This document shows, one piece after another, positions 43,216 through 53,999 of a stretch of DNA of 64,000 nt (the first letter of the stretch is position 1; every line of letters begins with the position of its first letter). The DNA is from Beta vulgaris subsp. vulgaris (taxonomy: Eukaryota; Streptophyta; Magnoliopsida; Caryophyllales; Amaranthaceae). A program made the translations under genes and the position numbers. The notes beneath the pieces were generated by a model, which was not told where the DNA came from, did not search any database, and saw only the letters and a list, made by a program, of their open reading frames with translations. The DNA lies in the NCBI RefSeq assembly GCF_026745355.1, contig NC_079209.1, positions 9,408,055 to 9,472,054 of the forward strand, given 5' to 3'.

Positions 43216-44608
43216 ATGGCTGGAGAACTCATTGAAAAGTGCAAAAACCTTCGAATAAATGACGCGGAATCACAAATTCTTGAAATTAGCGAACTGGATG
43301 ATGGAATTGATGAGGACCAAGTTTCTCTGGTTCTTGTTGGACGTTTGGTGACGGATAGGAGTTTTAATATTGAGGCTTTCAAAAGAACCATGATTCAGGC
43401 GTGGGGGGTGAACAAACGGCTGATAATACAGATGATAGGCTCGAATCGGTTTGTATTTCAATTCTTTCATTGGTGCGATAAGGAGAAAGTTATGGAAGGC
43501 AGACCTTGGTGTTTTGAGAACCAGCTTTTGATTTTGAATGCCATAGATGGCGAGGACCAACCAGCGGATGTACCGTTAACCCATTCACCTTTCTGGATTC
43601 GATTAAAAAAACTTCCGTTCAACTACAGATCATCTATGATTTGTAGGGCGATTGCTGGGAAAATGGGGCAGGTGATGGAGTTGGAGGATGATGCCTTGAT
43701 TCTTGATAATTATCGTAGAGTGCATGTGATGATGGATGTGGCTCAACCTTTGTGTCGTTACAGGGAAGGATGGGCGAGTATTTCGGATAGAGGTAGCATA
43801 TGAACGTCTACCTTTCTTTTGCTTTTTATGTGGGACTATCGGCCATGGTGAAAAAGAGTGTGTGAACGTGGATGATGACGAGCCTGAACAATGTATGGGA
43901 TGGGGGAAGTCTTTGCGGGCTACTCCTAGACGTGGAGTCAATAAAATGCAAGAAGAAATGGAGGAGGTTAAATCATGCAGGAAGACCTTATTCGTGGCTA
44001 AACCACAATTCTCCAGGACTGCTATAGCACCAGGGAGCGGACTAAAGGGTGTAGGGGAGGAGTTCAATGAAAGGGGTGAGGTGAGTGGAGTGCTGCAGGA
44101 TGTGCAGGAGGAGGCTAAATCATACAGGAAGACCTTGTTCGTGGCTAAACCACAATTCTCCAGGACTGCTATAGCACCTGGGAGCGGACTAAAGGGTGTA
44201 GGGGAGGAGTTCAATAAAAGGGGTGAGGTGAGTGGAGTGCTGTAGGATGTGCAGGAGGAGGCGGGTGGCGAGAAGGAGCTGTCGGGTGTGGGGAGAGTAA
44301 TAAGAGATTAAGCGTGGCCTGTGGATGAGGTGGAAAGGTCAGGCCGAGGAGTGGGGCCTATAGTGCTAAGCAAGGGCCAGGATGAGGGGGAGAGTAAGGG
44401 GCGGGTGTTGAATTCTAGCGAGGCAGGTTCAATGAATAAAGAGGATAAGTTTGCATATATGGGGGTTCAGAGGTTTGATGGTATGGGTCCAAAGGGGGAT
44501 GAAGAGGGAGCTAGTTTGACTGTTGGTGTGGTGGACCCTTCATCTGGGGCAGCAGATGGAGGGAAGAAGAAAGGGAGAAAGTGGAAAAAGGTAGCGAGGG
44601 ATTAGGGA
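43216..44608 (+). pseudogene. LINE ORF1 (DUF4283 and CCHC zinc knuckle), broken
   Basis: The start at 43216 (AACCATGGC, strong context) gives 'MAGELIEKCKNLRI'. Residues 1-190 match the DUF4283 nucleic-acid-binding pattern ('GRLVTDRSFNIEAFK', 'FQFFHWCDKEKVMEGRPW'). A one-base shift near 43760 moves the frame to 43736-44245, which carries the knuckle CFLCGTIGHGEKEC. A 49-codon tandem duplication follows (43961-44254), ending at a TAG. A further segment, 44321-44605, is Gly/Lys-rich. ORF1 proteins bind LINE RNA. Confidence 0.8.
43961..44254 (+). repeat. 147-bp in-frame tandem duplication in LINE ORF1
   Basis: Units 43961-44107 and 44108-44254 are nearly identical and encode 'KTLFVAKPQFSRTAIAPGSG' and neighbours twice. 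The start of a third unit (GAGGAGGC) follows at 44255. In the second unit the codon CAG has become TAG at 44242-44244, which stops the frame. Confidence 0.88.
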
Positions 44609-44787
44609 GATGCTATGGAACGTATTGAGCATGATTACGTGCCTCTTGAACCAGTATGTAAACGGGGACGAGAGGAGTTGCGTGGAGAGGTAATGGAGAT
44701 GGGCGAGGCAAAGAAGAGTAGAACTATGGAACAAATATTTGGATGGCGTGAGACGGGTTCTGCGGAGGAGCAGACCCGCCCAGCCCA

Positions 44788-47700
44788 ATGAGTCTACTCT
44801 GCTGGAACTGCCGAGGGATGGGCAGCCCTTGGTCAGTTCGTAGACTTCGTAAATGGAGTCGTGAAGTTGCCCCCGACTTGATTTTCTTGTCGGAAACTAT
44901 GGTGGATAAAGAGAGAGTGGAGAGACTAAAAGGTTCGATTAACTGCTCGGATGCTTTTGGTGTTTCAAGTCAAGGCCGCCCTGGGGGTCTTTGTGTTTTT
45001 TGGAGGGAGGAGAAACTTAGCTTTAAACTCGTTTCTTTCTCTCAACATCATATATGTGGTGATGTGGTGATGGAAAATGGGGTGGAGTGGCGATTTGTTG
45101 GGATATATGGATGGGCGGAGGGGTCTATGAAGCATCACACATGGACCCTTATTCGTCATTTATGTGCGGAGACGGAGCTTCCTGTTATTTTTGGTGGAGA
45201 TTTTAACGAAATATTATCGTATGACGAGAAAGAAGGGGGAGCGATAACTGAAAGAAGAGAAATTGTACATTTTCGAGAAGTGATGGACTCATGTAGGCTA
45301 CGTGACCTGGGTTATGATGGACAATGGTGGACTTGGGAACGGGGGAGGTCTAATAACACACGTGTGAGAGAAAGATTAGACAGATTTATGGCGACGCCAA
45401 ACTAGGTGGACTTGTTTCCAAGGGCTACAGTGTCCCAATTGTTACGTTATAAATCGGATCATTGTCCGATAGTGGCGCGTCTCCGGCCTCGGACGCCGCT
45501 ACACGGAGCTGGACGGAGAGGCTTCAAATTTGAAACGGCCTGGCTACTGGAGGAGGGGTGCGAGCGAGTGGTTAAGGAGGCATGGGATTAAGCCGAGGGG
45601 AGGAACTTGGTGGAGCGTATTGAGGAGGTGGCAGGGGGCTTAGTGCGGTGGAGTGAGAAGAGCTTGAATAATCTGGCAAAGCAAGTTGAGCAGACCGAAA
45701 AGGCCCTTAAGGTGGCGCAACAATGGAGAATTACACAGGACAGCTGCATGGAGTGTAATAATCTCGAGACGAAGCTAGACGATCTAATTGGCAAGCAGGA
45801 GGCTTACTGGTATTTGCGGTCGCGAGTTACGGAAGTTAGGGATGGTGACAGGAATACGAGCTACTTCCATCCTAAGGCATCCCAACGACGGTCCCGAAAT
45901 AAGATGAAGAGGCTTTATGATGATGAGGGTGTATGGCAGGAGAAGGAAGAAAAAATGGAAGAGATAGTGGCTTCCTATTATAGCAAGATATTTTCTTCAA
46001 CGGAGCCTAGGGCCGCTGAAATGCAGCGTGGATTACAACATATGGGACGAATTGTTTCACACGACATGAATGCTGAGCTGACGAAACCGTATACGAAAGC
46101 TGATATTTTTGAAGCGCTTCAGCAAATGCATCCCTGTAAAGCCCCTGGCCCGGATGGTATGCATGCACTTTTCTTCCAAAAATTTTGGCATATTGTAGGT
46201 GATGATGTGTCCCACTTTGTGATTAATAGTTTACATGGTAGTATGTGAACAAAACTAACATTGTCATGATCCCCAAGGTGAAAGACCCTACTGAGGTAGC
46301 TCAATATAGGCCTATCAGTTTATGTAATATGGTGTATAAGTTAGTTTCCAAAGCAATTATTATCAGACTTAAAAATATTCTCCTTGAACTGGTCTCTAAA
46401 CATCAAAGTGTTTTTGTCCCTGGAAGACAAATTACAGACAATGCTCTAATAGCTATGGAATTATTTCATACTATGAAGTATAGGAACAAATGTAGGAGAG
46501 GTGTGATTATTATGAAACTTGATATGAGTAAGGCTTACGATAGGGTGGAGTGGAGTTTTCTTCAGAAATTGTTGTTGACAATGGGGTTTGATGGCAGATG
46601 GGTGAATCTGATAATGAACTGTGTTACATCTGTTAACTACTCGTTTGTGATGAACGGTCGAGTGAAAGGAGCAGTGAGACCTTCCCAGGGCCTCAGGCAG
46701 GGAGACCCTCTATCCCCCTACCTGTTTATAGTTGTCGCAGATGTTTTTTCTCGTATGCTCCTTACTGCAGGTCAGGAAAAAAGAATCCATGGAGCTAAGG
46801 CAAGTCGAGGTGGGCAGGAGATTTCTCACCTTCTTTTTGCAGATGACAGACTTCTCTTTGCAAGAGCTAACCGACAGGAATGCTTAGAAATAGTTGATTT
46901 ACTCAACATATATGAAGCAGCATCCGGGCAGAAAATAAATTATGATAAGTCGGAAGTTTCCTTTAGCAGAGGGGTTAGTACTGAACAAAAAGAAGAATTG
47001 ATGGGTCTTTTGCAGATGAGACGAGTGGATAGGCATGAGAAGTACTTGGGCATTCCTACTGTGGCAGGGAGATCGAAAAAAGCAGTTTTTGGAGCACTTT
47101 TGGATAGAATATGGAAGAAGTTGTAGGGTTGGAAAGAAAAGTTGTTGTCACGAGCAGGCAAAGAGGTATTTTTGAAATCCTGTAATACAGGCTATGCCTA
47201 CTTATCTGATGGGAATTTACAAGTTTCCGAGTTGGGTGACCAATGCGATCTCTTCGGCTATGGCACAATTTTTTTGGGGACAAACTGAAGGAAGGAGACG
47301 GATCCATTGGAGGAGTTGGGCATCCATGTGTGAGCTCAAATGTCTGGGTGGGCTAGGGTTCAAGGACCTAGACGTTTTTAATGATGCGTTTCTTGGGAGA
47401 CAAGCTTGGCGAATTATGAAGGGAGATAATACGCTTCTTGGTAAGGTGATGAAGGTGAAGTATTACCATAGAAGCTCTTTTCTTGACGCTCCGCTTGGCT
47501 ACTCACCTAGTTTTTCATGGAAAGGCATTTGGAGTGCTAAGGCACTGATTAGAGAAGGGATGATATGGCGAGTGGGCACTGGTGCAGATGTTAATGTGTG
47601 GGGGAACCCGTGGATTGCAGATGAAGAAGGGAGGTTTATCTCGAGTTCTATGGTTGATGAGGCTCAAAAGGTTCAAGATTTGATAATTGCTGGTACTAAT

Positions 47701-48851
47701 ACGTGAAATATAGATCTTATAACTCGAGTATTTAATGAACGAGATACAAAATGTATTCTCGCACTCCCTCTCAGCGAACGAAGTTCTGAAGATGTTCTCA
47801 CTTGGGCCTTTACGAAAGATGGGGTCTACTCAGTTAAAACGGCATACATGCTCGGAAAGAGGTTTAACCTGGATGAGTTCAACGAGGCATGGGTGATGTT
47901 GTGGAAGGTCGAAGTGTCTACAAAGTGCGATTGTTCCTATGGCGCCTCTGTACGGGTACTCTACCCACTCGTGCGCTGCTACATTATCGGCATATGATTG
48001 ATAATCATTGTTGTCCATGGTGTGGGGAGGAGGAGACGGTGTCTCATGTTTTGTTCCTATGCCCTCGGGTCACGAAATTATGGGGGGAAAGTGGCTGTGC
48101 GCAGTTGCTTGAAGGTGTGGCACATAAACCCATGAAGGAGATAGTGGCGAGCTGGGCCAGGGCCGAAAAGAAGCTACAAAGGAGAGCGGTGATGTTAGCA
48201 TGGTGTATTTGGATGGAACGTAATGCAAAGGTTTTTAATAATGCCAACACAGCCAACTCGATCATTTTAGCAAGAGTGCGGCGTGCTATAGATGAGCATG
48301 ATATGTACGCGAAGAAAATATATGGAGTGCAAAGCGGCGGTGGAACGGAGAGCGCCAAAACATGGAAGGCACCTACAAGAGGGGTGATAAAGCTGAACTG
48401 TGATGCATCCCTCGCGTGTGAAGGATGGGTGGGCTTGGGAGTAGTCGCAAGAGACTGTGAAGGGCAAGTCTTGTTCGCAGCATTGAGGCGTGTGCGGGCA
48501 CAGTGGCCGGTCGAAATAGCTGAAGGTACATCGCTTCTCATGGCCGTTAGATTGGCAAAAAGGTTTGGCTATGAAAATGTTGTGCTGGAATCGGATAGCC
48601 AAGTACTCATTTCGCGGCTCTCGAAAGCCATGGTCTACTTCTCGGATTTGGATGCTGTTTTAGAGGATATCCTAATGTCTAGTAGTTGTTTTAATTCTTT
48701 GGTTTTGTCTCATGTTAAAAGGGAGGGCAATGTTGTAGCCCATCACCTTGCTAAGATAGTACCATTTGGTATAGAACAAATATGGGAGAATCACAGTCCT
48801 GTTAAGGTTGAACCATATGTCTTTATGGATTTTTTGTCCAAAGATGAATGA
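44788..48851 (+). pseudogene. LINE ORF2: endonuclease, RT, zf-RVT and RNase H, broken
   Basis: The ATG at 44788 opens an endonuclease domain ('LLCWNCRGMGSP', 'FLSETM', 'FGGDFNEIL', 'KSDHCPIVARL') with expected catalytic residues. In-frame stops lie at 45403-45405 and 45589-45591. RT follows: 'HPCKAPGPDGMHALFFQKFW', a frameshift near 46245, 'PISLCNMVYKLVSKAI', 'QGLRQGDPLSPYLF', and the catalytic FADD at 46836-46847. A stop at 47124 and a shift near 47180 follow. Then 47194-47706 (thumb and connection), a zf-RVT motif ('FLWRLCTGTLPTRALL', 'CPWCGEEETVSHVLFLC') and a C-terminal RNase H ('KLNCDASL', 'VVLESDSQVLI', 'REGNVVAHHLAK') to the stop at 48851. Confidence 0.88.
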
Positions 48852-49139
48852 AAATGGTGCTAGCTTTTCCCAAAAAAAAACCTAACACATGTAAAAGGAT
48901 CAAAGTTTGACATTTTATTTTCTCATCAAAAGATCGAAAACAAGAAAAACAAATAATGAGGTATGAAGAAAGTTGATGTTCAGCTTCCCCAAACTGATAC
49001 ACACCCGACCACCCTCTTCTTTCTTCTACCTTCTCTATGACTTGTCTCCTAACCTTGCTCCCCAAGGTGTTGAACCACCAATCACCATGTAAACCACCTC
49101 TAGTGTGTCCCTTTAGCACCCTCCATAAAACCCATTGAA

Positions 49140-49700
49140 TTGAGCATGAAACCACAACAAAAAAGGACAATCTTTCCTCCTCTACTCCTTTCGGCACCAC
49201 CATCAACACCACCTGTTAACCACCTTTGTGCGCCGTACAACCACCACCAGAGCAACACTGGTGCGCCATCCAGATTAGCTGCACTACCACAGCTCTGCCG
49301 CGCTTCCCGTCACCCTTTCTCCCTTCATTCGCCTCTTTCGCTTCGTCTGCTATGGTGTTGCTCGTTCATCCCTCTTGTTTGTTGCTCCACCAACGAACAC
49401 CGCCGACCTTATGTTGCCGTGTTGCTGCTTCTTTCTCGCCGGTGCTTCACCGCCTATCACCGGATTTCTGTTTCCCCTGCTGTTTCCTCTACTTTGTTCG
49501 CTGCTTTTCTCGCTGCTGCACTAAGCTTGAGAACGGACGAACGCCGCCTCCTACCTGCAATGCCGCCACCATGCCGGTTCTCCGAAGCACCACCGAGATC
49601 TTTTATTCGGTTTCGCCGGAGCTCCGAGCTCTCTTGTCGTTCGTTTTCCTCCCTGCTCGAGTAGCAGAGGTACACATACCTCTTTAATTTGTTTCTAATC
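49140..49700. other. GC-rich block without a supported gene
   Basis: Compared with AT-rich flanks this block is rich in C and G (CCACCACC, GCTGCTTTTCTCGCTGC and similar). Overlapping long frames on both strands are of low complexity and match no family I know. It resembles an untranslated leader or LTR regulatory block more than a protein gene. Confidence 0.4.
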
Positions 49701-50590
49701 ATGGCTTTTAATTTGAAGGTTAAGCCGGAGTCTATTATTGTTAGTTAGCCTAACTATTGGGCCTAAAATCTTATTCAAGTAATTCAACTATTTTTGATTT
49801 GTCACTACAATTTATGGGGCTAAAATCAGATTTACATAATGTTAGAGAAAGCCACTTAGTTAATTGTTAGGCTATTAGAGTTTAACTAAAATTGATTTGC
49901 CTAATTAAACTACCTAGTTTATTTTATTCTTTGACTTGTTGGGCTGATTTTATTAAAACTAGACCGATTTGAGTTTTGTTAACTAGTGGGCTAAACTTGT
50001 ATTGAAGACTAACTTATGACAATATTTATGTGTAAATTAGGATAATGTAAATTATCTTTTTCACACTTAAACTTATTTTATAAACGAGTATTCTGATAAC
50101 GATAATAATTTATGGGTAGTTAGGCAAGGAATGTTTGTAGTAGGTAATTTCTGAAATATTGATTATGTTTTGAGGAGGATATATGTATGGTTCTTGGAGG
50201 TTGAGTAATGAAGGTACTTAAGGAGTAAAGGAAAGGAATTAGCGTTTGAGGTAACCTTTCATGTCCAACAAATATGTGTATGCCCGTATATGTTGTATGT
50301 GATGTTTGATATATATGTGCTCATACGCATGAATATGAGTATATGATGTTGATTATGTGATATGATTATGTGATCTGATTATGTTTTACGATGTTTATGT
50401 GGCATGATGAAATACGATATGATTCAATTATGTATATGTATACTATGAACAATGATGTTATGACTTATGAAACCTAGTTGTCATTATTAATGGGTACGGT
50501 GTTGTTCTGAACTATGAATATATACAAGTCTGTAAAAGTGGATGGTTCTACTGACTTGGTTTTCTGATAAAAAAAAAAAGGAGAAATTCA
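49701..50590. other. AT-rich sequence with ATG-rich words
   Basis: No gene was seen. The stretch 50270-50460 is a degenerate repeat of words such as TATGATGTTGATTATGTGAT, and looks like non-coding transposon DNA. Confidence 0.4.
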
Positions 50591-51300
50591 CAAGAGCACG
50601 TGCACAAGCAATTGGATTGCTAAAATCTAGACATGAAGGAAATCTTGATGGTTATGGTACCATTGCGAGAAAAGATTGTGTCTTGATGGAGTGTTGAAAA
50701 CAAAAGCAGAATTGTTTGTGTTAGAAAATATGATATAAGTTTTTTTTTATAACTGAAAATCTGATACAAGTTCATCCTTACTTAGATGAGCACATGATTA
50801 TGCTTAGTTTTCAGTATCCATTGAAGAGTGAACGTGAGTTGATGATTGAACATAATCGGTTGTTCATTGATTGTTTTAAAGAACGAGTTATGAACCAATT
50901 ATCTTACACTCCTAATGATATATCGGATACGCTGAGATTGTTGGCATATGAGTCAAAGATGGAAGCTCTTTCGTATGAAGGGTATGACATCAATGGTTAT
51001 TCATTTTACACTAAGCGGCAAGATAACAAATCCACGATGCAAAACAGTGGTGTTATGTTCGGGCCTTTATCATCAGAGTATAAAAGTGGAAGGGATAGAA
51101 CGATGGTTGAGACAATGAAGTCTTACTACGAGTTCATTGAAGAGATATTAGAACTAGACTATGTTGACTTCAAGATTCCGCTTTTATGATACAAGTGGAT
51201 ATTCGTCATGGTGTATAGAAGGATGAACATGACTTTTTTACATTAGTCAATTTCAGTCGGTTAGGATGATTACTTTCAGCTTGAAGAAGAACATATTCAT
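50562..51300 (+). pseudogene. CACTA TNP2-type transposase fragment, plus strand, internally deleted
   Basis: The frame at 50794-51189 contains 'LRLLAYESKMEALSYEGYDI', 'GYSFYTKRQDNKSTMQNSGV' and 'YYEFIEEILELDYVDFKIPL', the C-terminal DUF4216 region of En/Spm TNP2 transposases. In a shifted frame it continues to about 51300 ('VNFSRLG', 'DDYFQLEEEHIH'). Its first ~40 bases match, inverted, the sequence at 57990-58025, so a large internal deletion joined distant parts. It forms the left arm of an inverted repeat with 51301-53215. Confidence 0.75.
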
Positions 51301-53578
51301 CGAACTCGTAGTAAGGCTTCATTGTCTCAACCATCGTTCTATCCCTTCCACTTTTATACTCTAATGACAAAGGCCCGAACATAACACCACTGTTTTGCAT
51401 CGTGGATTTGTTATTGATAGGCGTGTCGCACACCTAACAAAAATAAATAACCTAACTAATCCTCCTAACTATGTAGTAGGGTAAGTCAGAGTCGATCCCA
51501 CAGAGAGAAAGTTGTTCTATGATTAGTCCTTAAATAATGGTAAGACTAAAGGAGATTAATAACAATGATCGTCGAATCAACTATACTAATCAATATATAA
51601 ATAAAAGACTCTACAGTTAAGTATCCCCACTAGCACGAAGTAATCAAAATAATTCCTACCCCAAACTAATTAATTAAATGTTCACAAGGAAAAGTACACC
51701 CTATAAAGTATCATAGACCTCTCCCGAGTATCTATGGCTTCTCTAATATGCATTCGAGCCTACTCCCGTGGAATCATGCAAATTAAAGACATTGAACGCG
51801 GCACTTTAACTTCCCAACAATCCATTCTACCTACTACCGTGGAGAACTTCATGTCCTTAATTGAAATACTCAAATCCGTCATAATCCAACTCCCGTTGTG
51901 ATCAAGACAATGGAATTAGAATAATACTAGTTATCCCTAATCTAGTATTGGAATCTGCACAATCAATTAAGCAAGAAAATTAACAATTAATATGAGAATT
52001 TAAAGAAATAATCATGATTTAAATCATACTAGGGTTCAACTTAACCATAGATAAAAGAAACTAGGGTTTACACTAAAAACTAGAAAGAAAGAGAGGAGAG
52101 AAAACTAAAACCTAAAACCTAAAAAATAACGTGCAAGGGAGGAGGAGAGAGAAAGAATGAAAACCTATCTAAATAATATTCAATAACCTAATATGACTTG
52201 GAAAGTAATTTACAAGATAAGAATAGTCTTAATTAAATCATTAATAGGCGGATTAGTGATCCGCGCGTACGCGTGGCAGATTCCAGCAGAAACAGTGCAA
52301 TCTTTCGAAAGGCATAACTCCTTGACTAAAAGTCTCCTCGGGGCGTGCCAACTGCCACCTATCGTTGGAAAGCTCTTCAAGTCTAGTTTCCAAACCTGCT
52401 GGAATTACTCGATTTTAAGGAGCACATCAAAAGTTATGATCAGAAGAGTAGACTTGACTCTTTTTCATATTTTTTTTTCTAATGATTTTCCGCTTCGTTT
52501 TTGCTCAAACTCGTACTATGACATATCTATACGATCCTTATGCATTGTAACTTCCTTCCAAGTGCTCCTAATCCTCAAGTTTAGCTAAACATACTCCAAA
52601 TACGTCCTAAATGCCTGAAATTCATCAAAAACAAGAAAACATACCGAATAGGAGTAGAAAAGCATAACTTAGGAATATAATGCAATAATGAACCTAAATA
52701 TGAAACTAAATGCTCTAAAATGCAACCTAAATACCCCTAAAAACTATATATAAAAATGAACTTATCAGTTATCTTGCCACTTAATGTAAAATGAATAACC
52801 ATTGATCTCATACCCTTCGTACGAAAGAGCTTGCATCTTTGACCCATATGCCAACAATCTCAACATATACTATATATCATTAGGATTGTGAGATGATTGG
52901 TTCATAACTCGTTCTTTAAACCAATCAATGAACGACCGATTATGTTCAATCATGAACTCACGTTCACTCTTCAATGGATACTAAAAACTAAGCATAATCG
53001 TGTGCTCATCTAAGTAAGGATGAACTTGTATCAGATTTTCAATTATCAAAAAAAACTTGTATCAGATTTTCTAACACGAACAATTCTGCTTTTCTTTTCA
53101 ACTCTCCATCAAGACACAATCTTTTTCTCCCAATGCTATCATAACCATCAAGCTTTCCTTCATGTCTAGATTTTTGGCAATCCAATTGCTTGTGCACGTT
53201 CTAGATATTGACTTACATATTTAGATATTCCTCCGTAAATGTTCTTTGGACAATACTTGATTCTGGCCTGATTGGATTCATTACTTTACCATTCAGAGTA
53301 CCCATATGCCTTTTAAAGGGCCATATATACCTCAAACAAACAGGCCCACAAAGTTTAATTTCTCAAACAAGATGAATTACCAAATGAGGCATGATGGCAA
53401 AGAACGATGGTGGGAATTACATTTCAAATCGATACATCGTCTATATTACATCGGCTTGCAAGTTATCTAGAGTGTTAGGATCAATCACCTTGCTAGAGAT
53501 GGTTCTGAGGAAGAAACACAACTTTGGAATCGTGTATCTTCCTTGGGAAGACAAAATGCCTCGTATTGCAACAGGTAA
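51301..53578 (-). pseudogene. CACTA TNP2-type transposase, C-terminal half, minus strand
   Basis: Pieces 51301-51414 and 52768-53578 (split by a solo LTR) read on the minus strand as 'LPVAIRGILSSQGRYTIPKL', 'VIDPNTLDNLQADVI' and 'LCGPVCLRY' (DUF4218 region), then 'PLKSERE', 'LRLLAYGSKMQALSYEGYEI' and 'STMQNSGVMFGPLSLEYKSG' (DUF4216 region). Stops are frequent. The upstream half of the same gene lies at 56785-57930, beyond a nested CACTA element. It pairs with 50598-51150 as an inverted duplication. Confidence 0.78.
51415..52767 (-). mobile_element. Ty3/gypsy-type solo LTR
   Basis: It is flanked by the perfect 5-bp duplication GTTAT (51410-51414 and 52768-52772). On the minus strand it begins TGATAAGTTCATTTTTATAT and ends CGACACGCCTATCA. 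The plus-strand word GAGTCGATCCCACAGAGAG corresponds to the 'ctctgtgggatcgactc' signature of Tat/Athila-type LTRs. It is 1353 bp with no internal genes. It splits the TNP2 fragment exactly within the 'KRQDNKST' codons. It shares its TGATAAGT start with the solo LTR at 15087. Confidence 0.85.
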
Positions 53579-53867
53579 ACATTAAAGGGCAAAGGCAACA
53601 CATGAAAATCATTGCAATAGGCCCAAAAGTCGTTGCAGTAGACCTATTGCAACGATTTTGAACCGTCGCATTTGGTGGCGTTGCAATAGGTCTAGTGCAA
53701 CGACTTTTGGGACCTATTGCAACGGCTTGATGAACCGTTGCTCAAGACCAATCTTTTATGCAACGGCTAAGTGAGTCATTGGTTTCATGTAGATTATGCG
53801 ATAGTTAGGCTATTGCAACGCCTATTAGTAAAAGCTATTGCAACCCTATTACTCCAAGGGGTTGTAC

Positions 53868-53893
53868 CACTATATATATATATATATATATAA
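53868..53893. repeat. (TA)n microsatellite
   Basis: About 13 TA units follow ACCAC at 53863. It lies within the smaller CACTA element just inside its left subterminal repeats. Confidence 0.85.
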
Positions 53894-53999
53894 TGCACAA
53901 TAGATTGAACGTCATTCAAGAAGCTCAAAATAGTTGTCATGTTTGCATTGAAATTTCTCAAACTTATTAATTAATAAGAGTACTACAATCATGAATAAA

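Larger units (their letters stand above)
43108..48878 (+). mobile_element. near full-length L1-type LINE
   Basis: It is flanked by a 17-bp target duplication, AACCTAACACTTGTAAA (43091-43107) and AACCTAACACATGTAAA (48879-48895), with one mismatch. It ends in an A run (48872-48880) right after the ORF2 stop. It has a 108-bp 5' leader, ORF1 (zinc-knuckle protein) and ORF2 (endonuclease, RT, zf-RVT, RNase H). The 5.8-kb length is typical of complete plant L1 elements. A few stops and frameshifts disable it. Confidence 0.9.
42850..50560 (+). repeat. possible LTR-type sequence hosting the second LINE
   Basis: TGTAATACCCTAATC at 42850 resembles the starts of many plant Ty3-type LTRs (TGTAAYACCC). 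After removing the LINE (43108-48878), the sequence continues to roughly 50560 as AT-rich DNA with a GC-rich block at 49150-49690. No partner LTR, primer-binding site or target duplication was identified. This is a weak call and the right end is not defined. Confidence 0.3.

Noticed and set aside
49140..49690. Overlapping frames of 150-174 codons in the GC-rich block
   Set aside because: The products are low-complexity Ser/Pro/Leu/Arg-rich, the frames overlap one another on both strands, and no family resemblance was seen. High GC content alone explains the open frames.
52193..52588. 131-codon frame on the plus strand
   Set aside because: It lies wholly inside a solo LTR, antisense to the LTR, with no family resemblance.
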